Assembly: GCA_947313765.1 (NCBI GenBank)
Contig: CAMZNQ010000058.1
Span: forward strand, 1 to 6,869
Origin: an uncultured Sulfurovum sp.
GTDB taxonomy: Bacteria; Campylobacterota; Campylobacteria; Campylobacterales; Sulfurovaceae
Length of the DNA: 6,869 nt
Reading direction: 5' to 3'
The notes below the pieces were generated by a model. That model saw nothing but the letters and a program-made list of their open reading frames with translations. It was not told the origin of the DNA and did no database searches. A program made the position numbers and the translations under genes. Shown piece after piece: positions 1-5,923 of the stretch. Each line of letters opens with the position of its first letter. Position 1 is the stretch's first letter.

Positions 1-1
1 A

Positions 2-145
2 AACTCAATAGATGTGGAACTAGATGTAACTCCTAAAAAGGAGTCAAGTTTAACCTCTTCAATAGAAGAGGTTGTAAATAGTTCTATTGGACAAGATAAC
101 TCTTTATATACTCAAGCAATATCTAAAGAGGTAGAATCTAAATAG
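2..145 (+). CDS. C-terminal fragment of an unrecognised acidic Ser/Lys-rich protein (5' end outside window)
   Basis: An open frame enters from the left edge and ends at TAG 143-145, giving 47 residues of a protein whose start lies outside the window. The visible part is hydrophilic and rich in Ser, Glu and Lys, with no cysteine and no membrane segment, as in a linker or a loose helical tail. It ends in the residues KEVESK. I do not recognise the family. Directly after its stop another frame codes a membrane segment (135-278), so this could be the true end of one gene or the cytoplasmic part of a longer protein broken by a one-base insertion. The segment IEEVVNSS...ISKEVES loosely resembles IDNIIDNT...ISMELKES in the tail at 269-388. 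That hints at an internal repeat or tandem paralogues, although low-complexity composition could also explain it. Confidence 0.45.
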   Translation, partial: NSIDVELDVTPKKESSLTSSIEEVVNSSIGQDNSLYTQAISKEVESK

Positions 146-388
146 CAAAGTAAACAGTCACGGATATAAATTAGGTATTTTAAATCTATTTCTATTAACA
201 ACTATTGGTGTTATGGGTTATGTAGGTTTTGATTCATTAAGCAATAATTCAACCAAAGAGAGTTTAAAAACAAATTAAACTTATTGGCTACAGAAATAGA
301 TAATATTATAGATAATACATCACTGAAAGAGTCTAAATATAGTGAGGATATATCTATGGAGTTAAAAGAGTCTAAAAAGCCACTTTAG
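135..388 (+). pseudogene. Frame-disrupted gene for a single-pass membrane protein (possible frameshift at 263-269)
   Basis: Two adjoining frames together read like one small membrane protein. Frame A (135-278) encodes a basic stretch around KVNSHGYK, then a hydrophobic helix (GILNLFLLTTIGVMGYVGF, about 174-230), then a polar segment ending SLKTN and a TAA at 276-278. Frame B picks up at 269 and codes a further 39 hydrophilic residues to TAG 386-388. The change from A to B needs a -1 shift, and frame A contains the in-phase heptamer T-TTA-AAA at 263-269, which is either a slippery site or a run where one A was lost. Frame A has no ATG, GTG or TTG before the helix; the first ATG (213) lies inside it. 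An AAGAGG at 126-131 would be a well-placed ribosome binding site for a start near 138, where the codon is now CTA. The function is unknown. Decay, programmed shifting and sequencing error all remain possible. Confidence 0.5.
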
Positions 389-398
389 ATATATTATT

Positions 399-407
399 TG
401 ATAAAAT
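399..407 (+). promoter_or_regulatory. Candidate extended -10 promoter of tatD
   Basis: TG-A-TAAAAT matches an extended -10 box (TGnTATAAT) with one mismatch. Transcription would start near 413-415, leaving a leader of about 25 bases that keeps the AAGGA ribosome binding site (425-429). An alternative reading, TTGATA (398-403), an 18-base spacer and TATAAG (422-427), would start transcription almost at the ATG and lose that site, so it is less likely. This is motif evidence only. Confidence 0.4.
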
Positions 408-432
408 CCTTATATTTTTAATATAAGGATTT
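404..432 (+). promoter_or_regulatory. Perfect hairpin covering the tatD ribosome binding site
   Basis: Bases 404-416 and 420-432 are perfectly complementary, forming a 13-bp AT-rich stem with a TTT loop. The right arm contains AAGGA (425-429), the ribosome binding site of tatD, whose ATG is at 439. No U-run follows, since the next bases are ATAAAAATG, so this does not look like an intrinsic terminator. In read-through RNA from upstream the site would be buried, whereas RNA begun at the candidate tatD promoter would carry only the right arm and leave it free. Confidence 0.5.
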
Positions 433-438
433 ATAAAA

Positions 439-1215
439 ATGGTTATAGATACACATTGTCACTTAGATGATGAACGATACAATGATGATATAGAAGAGGT
501 AATTCTTAGAGCAAAAGAGCAGGGTGTAGAACGTTTTATTATCCCTGGTGCTGACCCAAAAACCCTAAAACGAGCAGTAGAACTTTCCCAAAACTATTCA
601 GAAATCTATTTTGCAGTGGGTGTACACCCTTATGATGCTAAAAATTATGATAAAAGACTATTAGAAGAGTTTGTTACACATCCAAAATGTGTAGCTATTG
701 GTGAATGTGGATTAGATTATTTTCGTCTTCCTGAATCTACTGAAGAGATTCTTAAAGAGAAAAATTTGCAAAAAGAAGTCTTTATTGACCAGATTAAGTG
801 GGCAAAAGAGTTATCTCTACCACTAATTGTACATGTGCGTGAATCTTCAGAAGATTCTCTTAAGCTTTTAGAGGAGTATGCTGGAGAGATGGGTGGAGTT
901 TTACACTGTTATAACGCAAATGAAGCATTATTGAAATTGAGTGATAAAAATTTCTATTATGGTATTGGTGGTGTCTTGACCTTTAAAAATGCTAAAAAAC
1001 TTATTAATGTATATCCTAAAATTCCAGACGATAAACTTATTATTGAGACAGATGCTCCATATTTAACTCCACATCCACATAGAGGTAAGAGAAATGAACC
1101 AGCCTATACCAAGTTAGTTGCTAAAAAAATGTCAGAATTATCTAATGTCCCATACAAAGAATTAGTTAAAAGTACAACAATTAATGCAACAAAACTTTTT
1201 TATAAACTTAAATAA
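439..1215 (+). CDS. tatD: TatD-family metal-dependent hydrolase (3'-5' DNase/RNase type)
   Basis: This encodes a full-length 258-residue TatD/YcfH-family protein, a cytoplasmic TIM-barrel hydrolase with two metal ions. Family members act as 3'-5' exonucleases on DNA or RNA or as D-aminoacyl-tRNA deacylases, and the exact substrate cannot be told from sequence. All expected metal ligands are present: the N-terminal H6-x-H8 pair (DTHCHLD), E89 in GECGLDYF, H132 in HVRES, H156 in HCYN and D205 in ETDAPYL. H63 in VGVHP and the family signature TPHPHRGKRNEP (210-221) are also intact. The ATG follows AAGGA at a nine-base spacing and begins exactly at the conserved MxxDTHxH terminus. The gene appears to be transcribed alone from its own promoter, with the next promoter 60 bases after its stop. 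From memory, in Campylobacter tatD lies near a lytic transglycosylase gene and an lptA-engB pair. Here lptA-engB is about 5 kb away with different genes between. Confidence 0.95.
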   Translation: MVIDTHCHLDDERYNDDIEEVILRAKEQGVERFIIPGADPKTLKRAVELSQNYSEIYFAVGVHPYDAKNYDKRLLEEFVTHPKCVAIGECGLDYFRLPESTEEILKEKNLQKEVFIDQIKWAKELSLPLIVHVRESSEDSLKLLEEYAGEMGGVLHCYNANEALLKLSDKNFYYGIGGVLTFKNAKKLINVYPKIPDDKLIIETDAPYLTPHPHRGKRNEPAYTKLVAKKMSELSNVPYKELVKSTTINATKLFYKLK

Positions 1216-1272
1216 AAATGACTTTTTAAATATATTTTAGAGATAGAGTTAGAGGGCTTATTAATTAAAAGT

Positions 1273-1281
1273 TGCTATACT
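1273..1281 (+). promoter_or_regulatory. Candidate extended -10 promoter of the mtnN-ttcA-atpZ operon
   Basis: TG-C-TATACT matches an extended -10 box with one mismatch, 26 bases before the mtnN ATG. No convincing -35 box is seen, which is common in Campylobacterota. The predicted start near 1288 leaves a leader of about 20 bases carrying AGGA (1297-1300), seven bases before the ATG. It is the only good promoter in the 92-base gap after tatD. Confidence 0.55.
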
Positions 1282-1307
1282 TTCACAAAAACAGTTAGGA
1301 ATAATTT

Positions 1308-2000
1308 ATGAGTAAAATTGCCATTATGGGTGCAATGCCTGAAGAGATAGAACCTCTTCTAGCTAAAGTTGAAAATATAAAAAAAATAGAGTATGCAAAA
1401 AATATATATTATGAAGCAACATACAAAGGTAAAGAGATTGTTATTGCCTACTCTAAAATAGGTAAAGTTTTTGCTTCATTAACAGCTACAATCTTATTGG
1501 AAAAATTTAAGTGTGAGAAACTTCTATTCTCTGGTGTTGCAGGAGCAATTAATCCTGATTTAAATATAGGTGATTTAATTATTGCAGATGGTTTATCTCA
1601 ACACGATTTAGATATTGTTGCTTTTGGTCACCCTTATGGGTATGTGCCAGAGGGAGAGGTCTGTATCTCTACAGATGTAACTTTGCGTACAATTGCTAAA
1701 GAGGTTGCAAAGAGAAGAGGTTTGACTTTAAGAGAGGGTGTAATTGCAACTGGTGACCAATTTGTAGCAAATAGTGAGCGAAAAGAGTGGATTTCTAAAA
1801 CTTTTAAAGCTGATGCGTTGGAGATGGAGGGGGCTTCTGTAGCTGTTGTTTGTGATGCTTTAAATGTACCTTTCTTTATCTTAAGAGCCATATCAGATAC
1901 AGCAAATGATGATGCAGGAGTTGATTTTGATGAGTTTATGGTGGGTTCAGCTAAAATTTCGGCTAATTTTATTTTAGATATGGTAGAGAGCATTGAGTAG
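1308..2000 (+). CDS. mtnN: 5'-methylthioadenosine/S-adenosylhomocysteine nucleosidase (probably also aminodeoxyfutalosine nucleosidase)
   Basis: This 230-residue protein is a full-length MTA/SAH nucleosidase, cleaving the glycosidic bond of methylthioadenosine and S-adenosylhomocysteine to release adenine. It is cytoplasmic and normally a dimer. The catalytic residues fall at the same numbers as in the E. coli enzyme: E12 in GAMPEEI, E174 in ALEMEGA and D197 in AISDTA. The glycine-rich FSGVAGAI (74-81) and TGDQFV (148-153) are intact. In Campylobacterota with the futalosine pathway the same enzyme also hydrolyses 6-amino-6-deoxyfutalosine on the way to menaquinone, and resemblance to the H. 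pylori protein makes that dual role likely here; this is family knowledge, not shown by the window. AGGA lies seven bases before the ATG. It is first in a tight operon, and its last eight bases overlap ttcA. Confidence 0.95.
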   Translation: MSKIAIMGAMPEEIEPLLAKVENIKKIEYAKNIYYEATYKGKEIVIAYSKIGKVFASLTATILLEKFKCEKLLFSGVAGAINPDLNIGDLIIADGLSQHDLDIVAFGHPYGYVPEGEVCISTDVTLRTIAKEVAKRRGLTLREGVIATGDQFVANSERKEWISKTFKADALEMEGASVAVVCDALNVPFFILRAISDTANDDAGVDFDEFMVGSAKISANFILDMVESIE

Positions 2001-2799
2001 AGAGATAAAACCCCAACTAAATATCTCAAAAAAGCTTTTAAGAGTGGCAGGAAAGACAAATGCTACTTTTAGACTTATAGGAGAAGGAGATAGAGTATTA
2101 GTAGGTTTAAGTGGTGGAAAAGACTCCTTAGCACTGATACATATTTTAAAACACATTCAGCGACATGCACCTTTTAAGTTTGAGTTTGAAGCGTGTACCA
2201 TTAATTATGGAATGCCACTAGAGCAGTATGATAATTTAGTAGAGCATTGTAAAAAGTACGAGATAAAACATACTGTTTATGAGACTAATATCTATGAGAT
2301 TTCAAATGATGCTATTCGTGAAAACTCTTCATTCTGCTCCTATTTCTCACGTATGCGTAGAGGAGCTTTATATACTTTTGCAGAGGAGCATGGTTTTAAT
2401 AAAGTAGCATTGGGTCACCACTTTGACGACACAGTTGAGAGCTTTTTTATGAATATGTTTTACAATGGTTCAATGAGAGCTATGGCTCCTATCTATAAAA
2501 CAGAGAGAGGTTTTCATCTTATCCGACCTCTTATAGAGGCAAGAGAGAAGCAGTTAAGAGCCTTTGCTGATGATAATAACCTGCAACCCATTGGAGATGA
2601 AGCGTGTCCTGCTATGCTTAAAGATGTAAAGATGCCTCATGCAAGAGCCAATATGAAAATATGGTTAGAGGAGTTAGAGAGAGATAATTCAAGAGTTTTT
2701 AAGATGATAAGAGCATCGTTTAAACATATCCATGATGATACATTTTTAGACCCAGAGCGTTGGGATAGAGATGATATTAAGATAAAGGAAGAGATATAA
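1993..2799 (+). CDS. ttcA: TtcA-like tRNA 2-thiocytidine synthetase (PP-loop ATPase) with one iron-sulfur cysteine missing
   Basis: TtcA uses ATP to activate C32 of certain tRNAs and inserts sulfur, depending on a [4Fe-4S] cluster. This 268-residue protein has the core of the family: the PP-loop SGGKDS at 40-45, NSSFC...RMRRGAL (111-125), ALGHHFDDTVESFFMN (139-154) and the C-terminal GDEACPAM (201-208). The cluster is normally held by a CxxC pair and a later cysteine. Here the first (C115) and a plausible third (C205) are present, but the second position of CxxC is F118 (CSYF, codon TTC). The start is TTG at 1993, chosen because it keeps the ISKKLLRVAGKTN segment typical of the N terminus; the next usable start, a GTG for V18, would remove it. 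The eight-base overlap with mtnN suggests translational coupling. The fold and broad role are secure. The exact tRNA substrate and cluster chemistry are less so. Confidence 0.85.
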   Translation: MSREIKPQLNISKKLLRVAGKTNATFRLIGEGDRVLVGLSGGKDSLALIHILKHIQRHAPFKFEFEACTINYGMPLEQYDNLVEHCKKYEIKHTVYETNIYEISNDAIRENSSFCSYFSRMRRGALYTFAEEHGFNKVALGHHFDDTVESFFMNMFYNGSMRAMAPIYKTERGFHLIRPLIEAREKQLRAFADDNNLQPIGDEACPAMLKDVKMPHARANMKIWLEELERDNSRVFKMIRASFKHIHDDTFLDPERWDRDDIKIKEEI

Positions 2800-3098
2800 T
2801 GTCAAATAAAGAAGAGCCAAAATTAAAAAAGATAGTTGTTGCTGCTGATGGTTTAAGTTTAGGTATATCAATAGTTGTTGCTATACTTTTAGGAGTTGGA
2901 TTAGGACTTTTAATGAAGAACCTATTTGGTATTCCATGGTTGTTGTGGCTTGGAGTATTTTGGGGTGTAGCAGGGGCTATTTTAAATGTCTATAAAGCGT
3001 ATGAGAAACAGAAAAAGTCGTTAGATGAGTTGGCAAATGACCCACGATATCGTCATAGAAAGTATGATAATTCAGATGATGAGGATGATAAATATTAA
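2799..3098 (+). CDS. AtpZ/AtpI-family membrane protein
   Basis: This 99-residue protein has a charged N terminus, two membrane helices (about 18-39 and 45-65) joined by a short NLFGIPW turn, and a highly charged tail ending DDEDDKY. The size, the Gly-rich first helix (LLGVGLGLL), and the W-L-G-x-x-x-G-x-x-x-G-A pattern followed by N-x-Y in the second fit the AtpZ/AtpI family (ATPase_gene1). Members usually sit at the head of an ATP synthase operon and are credited with helping assemble the c-ring or with supplying divalent cations to the enzyme. No other atp gene is in this window, so a role with ATP synthase is inferred from the family only. The ATG shares one base with the ttcA stop (TAATG), and the gene overlaps the following membrane gene in the same way, so the three are probably cotranslated. 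Confidence 0.75.
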   Translation: MSNKEEPKLKKIVVAADGLSLGISIVVAILLGVGLGLLMKNLFGIPWLLWLGVFWGVAGAILNVYKAYEKQKKSLDELANDPRYRHRKYDNSDDEDDKY

Positions 3099-3613
3099 TG
3101 AAAAGTGCTATTATCGCTTTAGTTGTGGTAGATTTAATAATTATCACTTTAACTTTTTTATTTGGAGAAGAGAATTGGCTTATTAATACACAGATGGCAT
3201 TTATACCCTCTGCTTTTGTTATGTTCGGTTCAATGTTGAGTTATAGGACAATGGTTAAAAGTCGTTTAGATGTAGGTGCAATTCCTGATGATGAACGTGA
3301 TACTTTAGATAAATTAGAAGACCCTTATGAACTTTATGATGATGATATTATCAAAGAGGAGAATAGAGAGAAAACTCTAGTTGAGGTTGTTAAAGAGGAG
3401 CGTCAAAATTTGAAAAAGAGTAGACGCTCGTTTTGGCAAACAACAAAAGATGCTAAAGCCTCATTCTCTTTTTATCGTTTAGGTTCATATCTAGTATTAG
3501 TTTTTGGTTTTTTTTACTTAAATAGTAACCATATTTTAGATATACCAATATATCTGTTATCATTAATAATTCCAACGATTGTAATTGTTACTGTATTCAT
3601 GAGAAAAAGTTAG
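3098..3613 (+). CDS. Hypothetical four-helix inner-membrane protein with a charged central loop
   Basis: I do not recognise this 171-residue protein. It has two N-terminal hydrophobic segments (about 3-22 and 32-50), a charged central region of about 75 residues, and two C-terminal hydrophobic segments (about 126-142 and 149-168). The loop begins acidic (DDERDTLDKLEDPYELYDDD, 64-83) and turns basic (KKSRRSFWQTTKDAK, 106-120), so by the positive-inside rule it should lie in the cytoplasm with both ends there too. The short C terminus MRKS agrees. There are no cysteines and no catalytic motif. The ATG shares one base with the stop of the AtpZ-like gene (TAATG), so it closes the mtnN operon and is probably made in a fixed ratio with that protein. 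A partnership between the two membrane proteins is inferred from this arrangement alone. Confidence 0.75.
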   Translation: MKSAIIALVVVDLIIITLTFLFGEENWLINTQMAFIPSAFVMFGSMLSYRTMVKSRLDVGAIPDDERDTLDKLEDPYELYDDDIIKEENREKTLVEVVKEERQNLKKSRRSFWQTTKDAKASFSFYRLGSYLVLVFGFFYLNSNHILDIPIYLLSLIIPTIVIVTVFMRKS

Positions 3614-3640
3614 AGATTAAATATAAGTGAGTCTTTAACC

Positions 3641-3675
3641 ATGAGTATATGATAGGTGGATGTATATTCATCCAC
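3641..3675. terminator. Hairpin(s) in the convergent gap, weak bidirectional terminator candidate
   Basis: In the 91 bases between the two converging operons, GTGGATG (3656-3662) and CATCCAC (3669-3675) form a perfect 7-bp stem with a six-base loop. A competing nine-pair stem with one G-U pair can form between 3641-3649 and 3663-3671. Neither is followed by a run of T on either strand, so they are poor intrinsic terminators. The position after both stop codons is the main support. Confidence 0.35.
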
Positions 3676-3704
3676 AAGCTCCTAAGATAAGAAGATTTAG
3701 CCTT

Positions 3705-4415
3705 TTAAATTAAAAATGAGGATAGTAACCCTATAACTCCACCAAAGACACCACCCCAAACAACAAGCCAACCAAGATGGGTATGGATTAGTTCATGTAC
3801 CAACTCGTTAACCATTTGTGGGGTTAAATCATTTAGTCGATTGGTTATTAGCTTCTCTACAGAATCTTTTAAATCACTATTTAGTGAAGAGTTTTCTAAG
3901 TGATGTTTCATTTGTGCTTTAAAACTATCTGAACTTACAATTCCTGCTACTGAAGATTTAAGTTTGTTTGCAAAAGGTTCTCTTAGAGGCTCTAATGCTT
4001 TCTCTCCTCCAAATATATTTAGCATCTCTCCCATCTTTGACTCCATTACACTCTGTTTTAGAGCATTAAAAGCAGGAGAGAAGTCAGCAGAGTTTACTAA
4101 GGGTACTAAGTCTATCTTCTGCTCTTCGCTTTTAAAAAATGCTTTTATCTGTTCAGGGTTAAAAAATTGTTTCATAATCATATCTCTTATAGATGCTTTG
4201 AATGTCTCAAAATTATTCTCTATGACACCTGAACCATAAAGTAGAGGGACTCGGTTAAAGAGCATATGTATGGCTAACTGATTTGTTACTGCTCCTGAAA
4301 AGGCAAAAAGCCCAATAGATAATATTGGTAAGTGGTAGGGGTCTGGTAGAGAGACACCTACTCCAATAAAGGCTACTGAAACCATATCTGTTATTGTTGC
4401 TTTAGAGAAAATCAT
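3705..4415 (-). CDS. DUF445-family membrane protein
   Basis: This 236-residue protein matches the DUF445 (YheB-like) family by its two end signatures. Near the N terminus, two hydrophobic segments (about 10-24 and 28-48) run into GAVTNQLAIHMLFNRVP (41-57). The C terminus carries HTHLGWLVVWGGVFGGVIG (211-229) within the last membrane helix. Between them lies a long amphipathic region (about 65-210) predicted to be helical. The biochemical role of the family is unknown. It is the last gene of the psd operon: its ATG is six bases beyond the stop of the HAD gene, and the AAAGG ribosome binding site overlaps that stop codon. Neighbours point to the cell envelope, but nothing here shows a direct link to phospholipid synthesis. 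The family call is fairly safe. Confidence 0.8.
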   Translation of the reverse strand: MIFSKATITDMVSVAFIGVGVSLPDPYHLPILSIGLFAFSGAVTNQLAIHMLFNRVPLLYGSGVIENNFETFKASIRDMIMKQFFNPEQIKAFFKSEEQKIDLVPLVNSADFSPAFNALKQSVMESKMGEMLNIFGGEKALEPLREPFANKLKSSVAGIVSSDSFKAQMKHHLENSSLNSDLKDSVEKLITNRLNDLTPQMVNELVHELIHTHLGWLVVWGGVFGGVIGLLSSFLI

Positions 4416-4421
4416 ATTTTA

Positions 4422-5042
4422 CTACCTTTTTAAAATCTCTTCTTTTAAATTAGATATATTATGAATGGCATTCTCGTATTCTGAAAATCCCCAGTTAATC
4501 ATAATATAATCAATATCTGCTGTTTTTGACGCTAACATATCACGTTGACTATCTCCAATGAAGATAGCATCTTGTGGAGCAACACCTAAATCTTCAATAT
4601 TTTTAAGTAACATATCTGGTGCTGGTTTTCCTCTACCAACATCATCATAACAAGCTATTGATTGGAAATAGTCCAAAATCTTTAGGTAAGAGAGTGACTC
4701 TAAGGTAGATTGTCTATATGCATTAGTTGCAATAGCTAGTTTAAATCCTCTCTCTTTTAGACTCTTTAAAAGTTCTAATATCCCATCATATAGAACTAAC
4801 TCTTTTTCATGATTTTTTGTATAGTAGTCTGAGAATAGTCTCTCATGTTTAGGGGTAAATATCTCTGTCTCATAAAAATATTTAGCAGGGTTAAGTTTTG
4901 GGTCATTTACTTTTTCTAATATATCATCACTCTTTAGTGGTTTTAAGTTTAGGTTTTCTCTTACAAAGTTGATGGCATTTACAATAGTCAACGAGCTGTT
5001 TACTAGTGTGCCATCCATATCAAATATTACTACTTTTTTCAC
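4422..5042 (-). CDS. HAD-superfamily hydrolase, phosphoglycolate phosphatase-like
   Basis: This 206-residue protein has all four HAD motifs for a small-molecule phosphatase: D8-x-D10-G-T (FDMDGTLVNS), T106 in AIATNAYRQ, K139 in GRGKPAPD, and the acidic pair D164/D168 in FIGDSQRD. D8 would form the phosphoaspartate and D10 act as general acid/base. Residues about 15-85 form the helical cap that selects the substrate, as in Gph and related type-I cap enzymes. The true substrate cannot be read from sequence; phosphoglycolate, a nucleotide or another sugar phosphate are all possible. The start is GTG at 5042, required because motif I begins at residue 8 and no other start lies before it. It shares one base with the psd stop (TAGTG), so translation is probably coupled. 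It is the middle gene of psd-HAD-DUF445. Confidence 0.85.
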   Translation of the reverse strand: MKKVVIFDMDGTLVNSSLTIVNAINFVRENLNLKPLKSDDILEKVNDPKLNPAKYFYETEIFTPKHERLFSDYYTKNHEKELVLYDGILELLKSLKERGFKLAIATNAYRQSTLESLSYLKILDYFQSIACYDDVGRGKPAPDMLLKNIEDLGVAPQDAIFIGDSQRDMLASKTADIDYIMINWGFSEYENAIHNISNLKEEILKR

Positions 5043-5857
5043 TATTTAATCTCTCCTATTGGTTGTGTAAATTTTACTTTTTGATTAATCTCTAATTTTG
5101 GTTCAAATGCACCTTTTTGGCTAAAAAGAAGTATGGTTGAACCCATCTCAAACCAACCAAACAGCTCTCCTTTATCTAAAGTTAAATCACTATAGGTATA
5201 GTGCTGTGGCTCTTTAATGTCGGAGTTTGTTTTAATGGAGTCTTCAAATGTTACAACCATTTTACCTACATTTAATGCACCTACTAAAACCATAATAAAT
5301 ATACGACCTTTTCTATCTTCTGACTCTATGATAACTCTCTCATTCTCTATGAATAGGTTTTTTTTGTTTCTCAATAGAGGAAAATTTACAGGATATAGTT
5401 TTCCAGGAATATGTGTTAATGATTTAATTGTTAATTTATCTGGAGTATGATAGCGATGGTAATCTTTTGGAGATAGGTATAGATTTACAAACTCTCCCCC
5501 CTCAACAGCTTTTGTTGCCTCTTTGTGGTACTCTGTAAAAAGCTCTTCTATTTGATACTCCATACCTTTTATCTGATAGGCTTTTCCATCTACTATTGTA
5601 CCATAGTCGGTAACTAAGGCATCAACAGGAGAAATCATGACTTTTTCATCATCCATAATCTCTTTTGGTTCTACAAAAGCTCTTGTAAATAGCTTGTTTA
5701 ATGTAGGATAGCTACTAGGATGGTTAAAGTGGCTCATATCAAGTCCCATAAGTTTTACATAACTGTGATTAATTATCTTCTGTATGGGTTTAGGAAATTC
5801 TTTAGATGCAAAAACTCCAAAACCATTGGAGATAATTGATGAGTAGTGTTTTTTCAT
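5042..5857 (-). CDS. psd: Phosphatidylserine decarboxylase proenzyme
   Basis: Psd converts phosphatidylserine to phosphatidylethanolamine at the inner membrane. The proenzyme cuts itself at a Gly-Ser bond, and the Ser becomes the pyruvoyl cofactor. In this 271-residue protein the site is MGST, with the cut predicted between G239 and S240, giving a beta chain of 239 residues and an alpha chain of 32. The catalytic triad is complete: D79 in SPVDA, H137 in DYHRYH and S240. H134, in the same motif, is the other conserved histidine. The length is slightly below the E. coli type but all core motifs are there. The start ATG follows AAGGA at ten bases, a rather long spacing filled by TA repeats. It is the first gene of the minus-strand operon, directly downstream of a TATAAT promoter that diverges from lptA. 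The pssA gene, often a neighbour, is not in the window. Confidence 0.95.
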   Translation of the reverse strand: MKKHYSSIISNGFGVFASKEFPKPIQKIINHSYVKLMGLDMSHFNHPSSYPTLNKLFTRAFVEPKEIMDDEKVMISPVDALVTDYGTIVDGKAYQIKGMEYQIEELFTEYHKEATKAVEGGEFVNLYLSPKDYHRYHTPDKLTIKSLTHIPGKLYPVNFPLLRNKKNLFIENERVIIESEDRKGRIFIMVLVGALNVGKMVVTFEDSIKTNSDIKEPQHYTYSDLTLDKGELFGWFEMGSTILLFSQKGAFEPKLEINQKVKFTQPIGEIK

Positions 5858-5886
5858 ATATATATAATCCTTGTTTTATTGTGGAA

Positions 5887-5895
5887 ATTATACCA
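5887..5895 (-). promoter_or_regulatory. Extended -10 promoter of the psd operon
   Basis: The minus strand reads TG-G-TATAAT, a perfect extended -10 box, 30 bases upstream of the psd ATG. No clear -35 is visible; an A-run lies where one would be expected. The predicted transcript carries AAGGA before the psd start. Confidence 0.6.
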
Positions 5896-5923
5896 TTTTC
5901 TTTCTCATTTTTTTTAAAGACGC

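Noticed and set aside
1..388. Toxin-antitoxin or phage remnant at the left edge
   Set aside because: The reading frames are broken and show only a single membrane helix and charged tails, with no motif of such systems.
404..432. Hairpin as an intrinsic terminator of the upstream gene
   Set aside because: The stem is strong but no T-run follows on either strand, and the right arm contains the tatD ribosome binding site.
1634..2059. Long antisense open frame opposite mtnN and the start of ttcA
   Set aside because: It lies opposite two well-supported genes, has no ribosome binding site and no recognisable motif; its composition reflects the opposite strand.
1974..2156. Minus-strand open frame of 60 codons opposite the start of ttcA
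   Set aside because: It is short, antisense to a conserved PP-loop region and has no supporting signals.
3614..3704. Small RNA or attachment site in the convergent gap
   Set aside because: Only short competing hairpins are present, with no promoter, no T-run and no direct repeat; a weak termination region explains it adequately.
3964..4239. Plus-strand open frame opposite DUF445
   Set aside because: The minus-strand DUF445 protein carries family signatures at both ends, and the plus frame has no ribosome binding site or family features.
5217..5450. Plus-strand open frame opposite psd
   Set aside because: It is antisense to the conserved catalytic region of psd and has no independent support.
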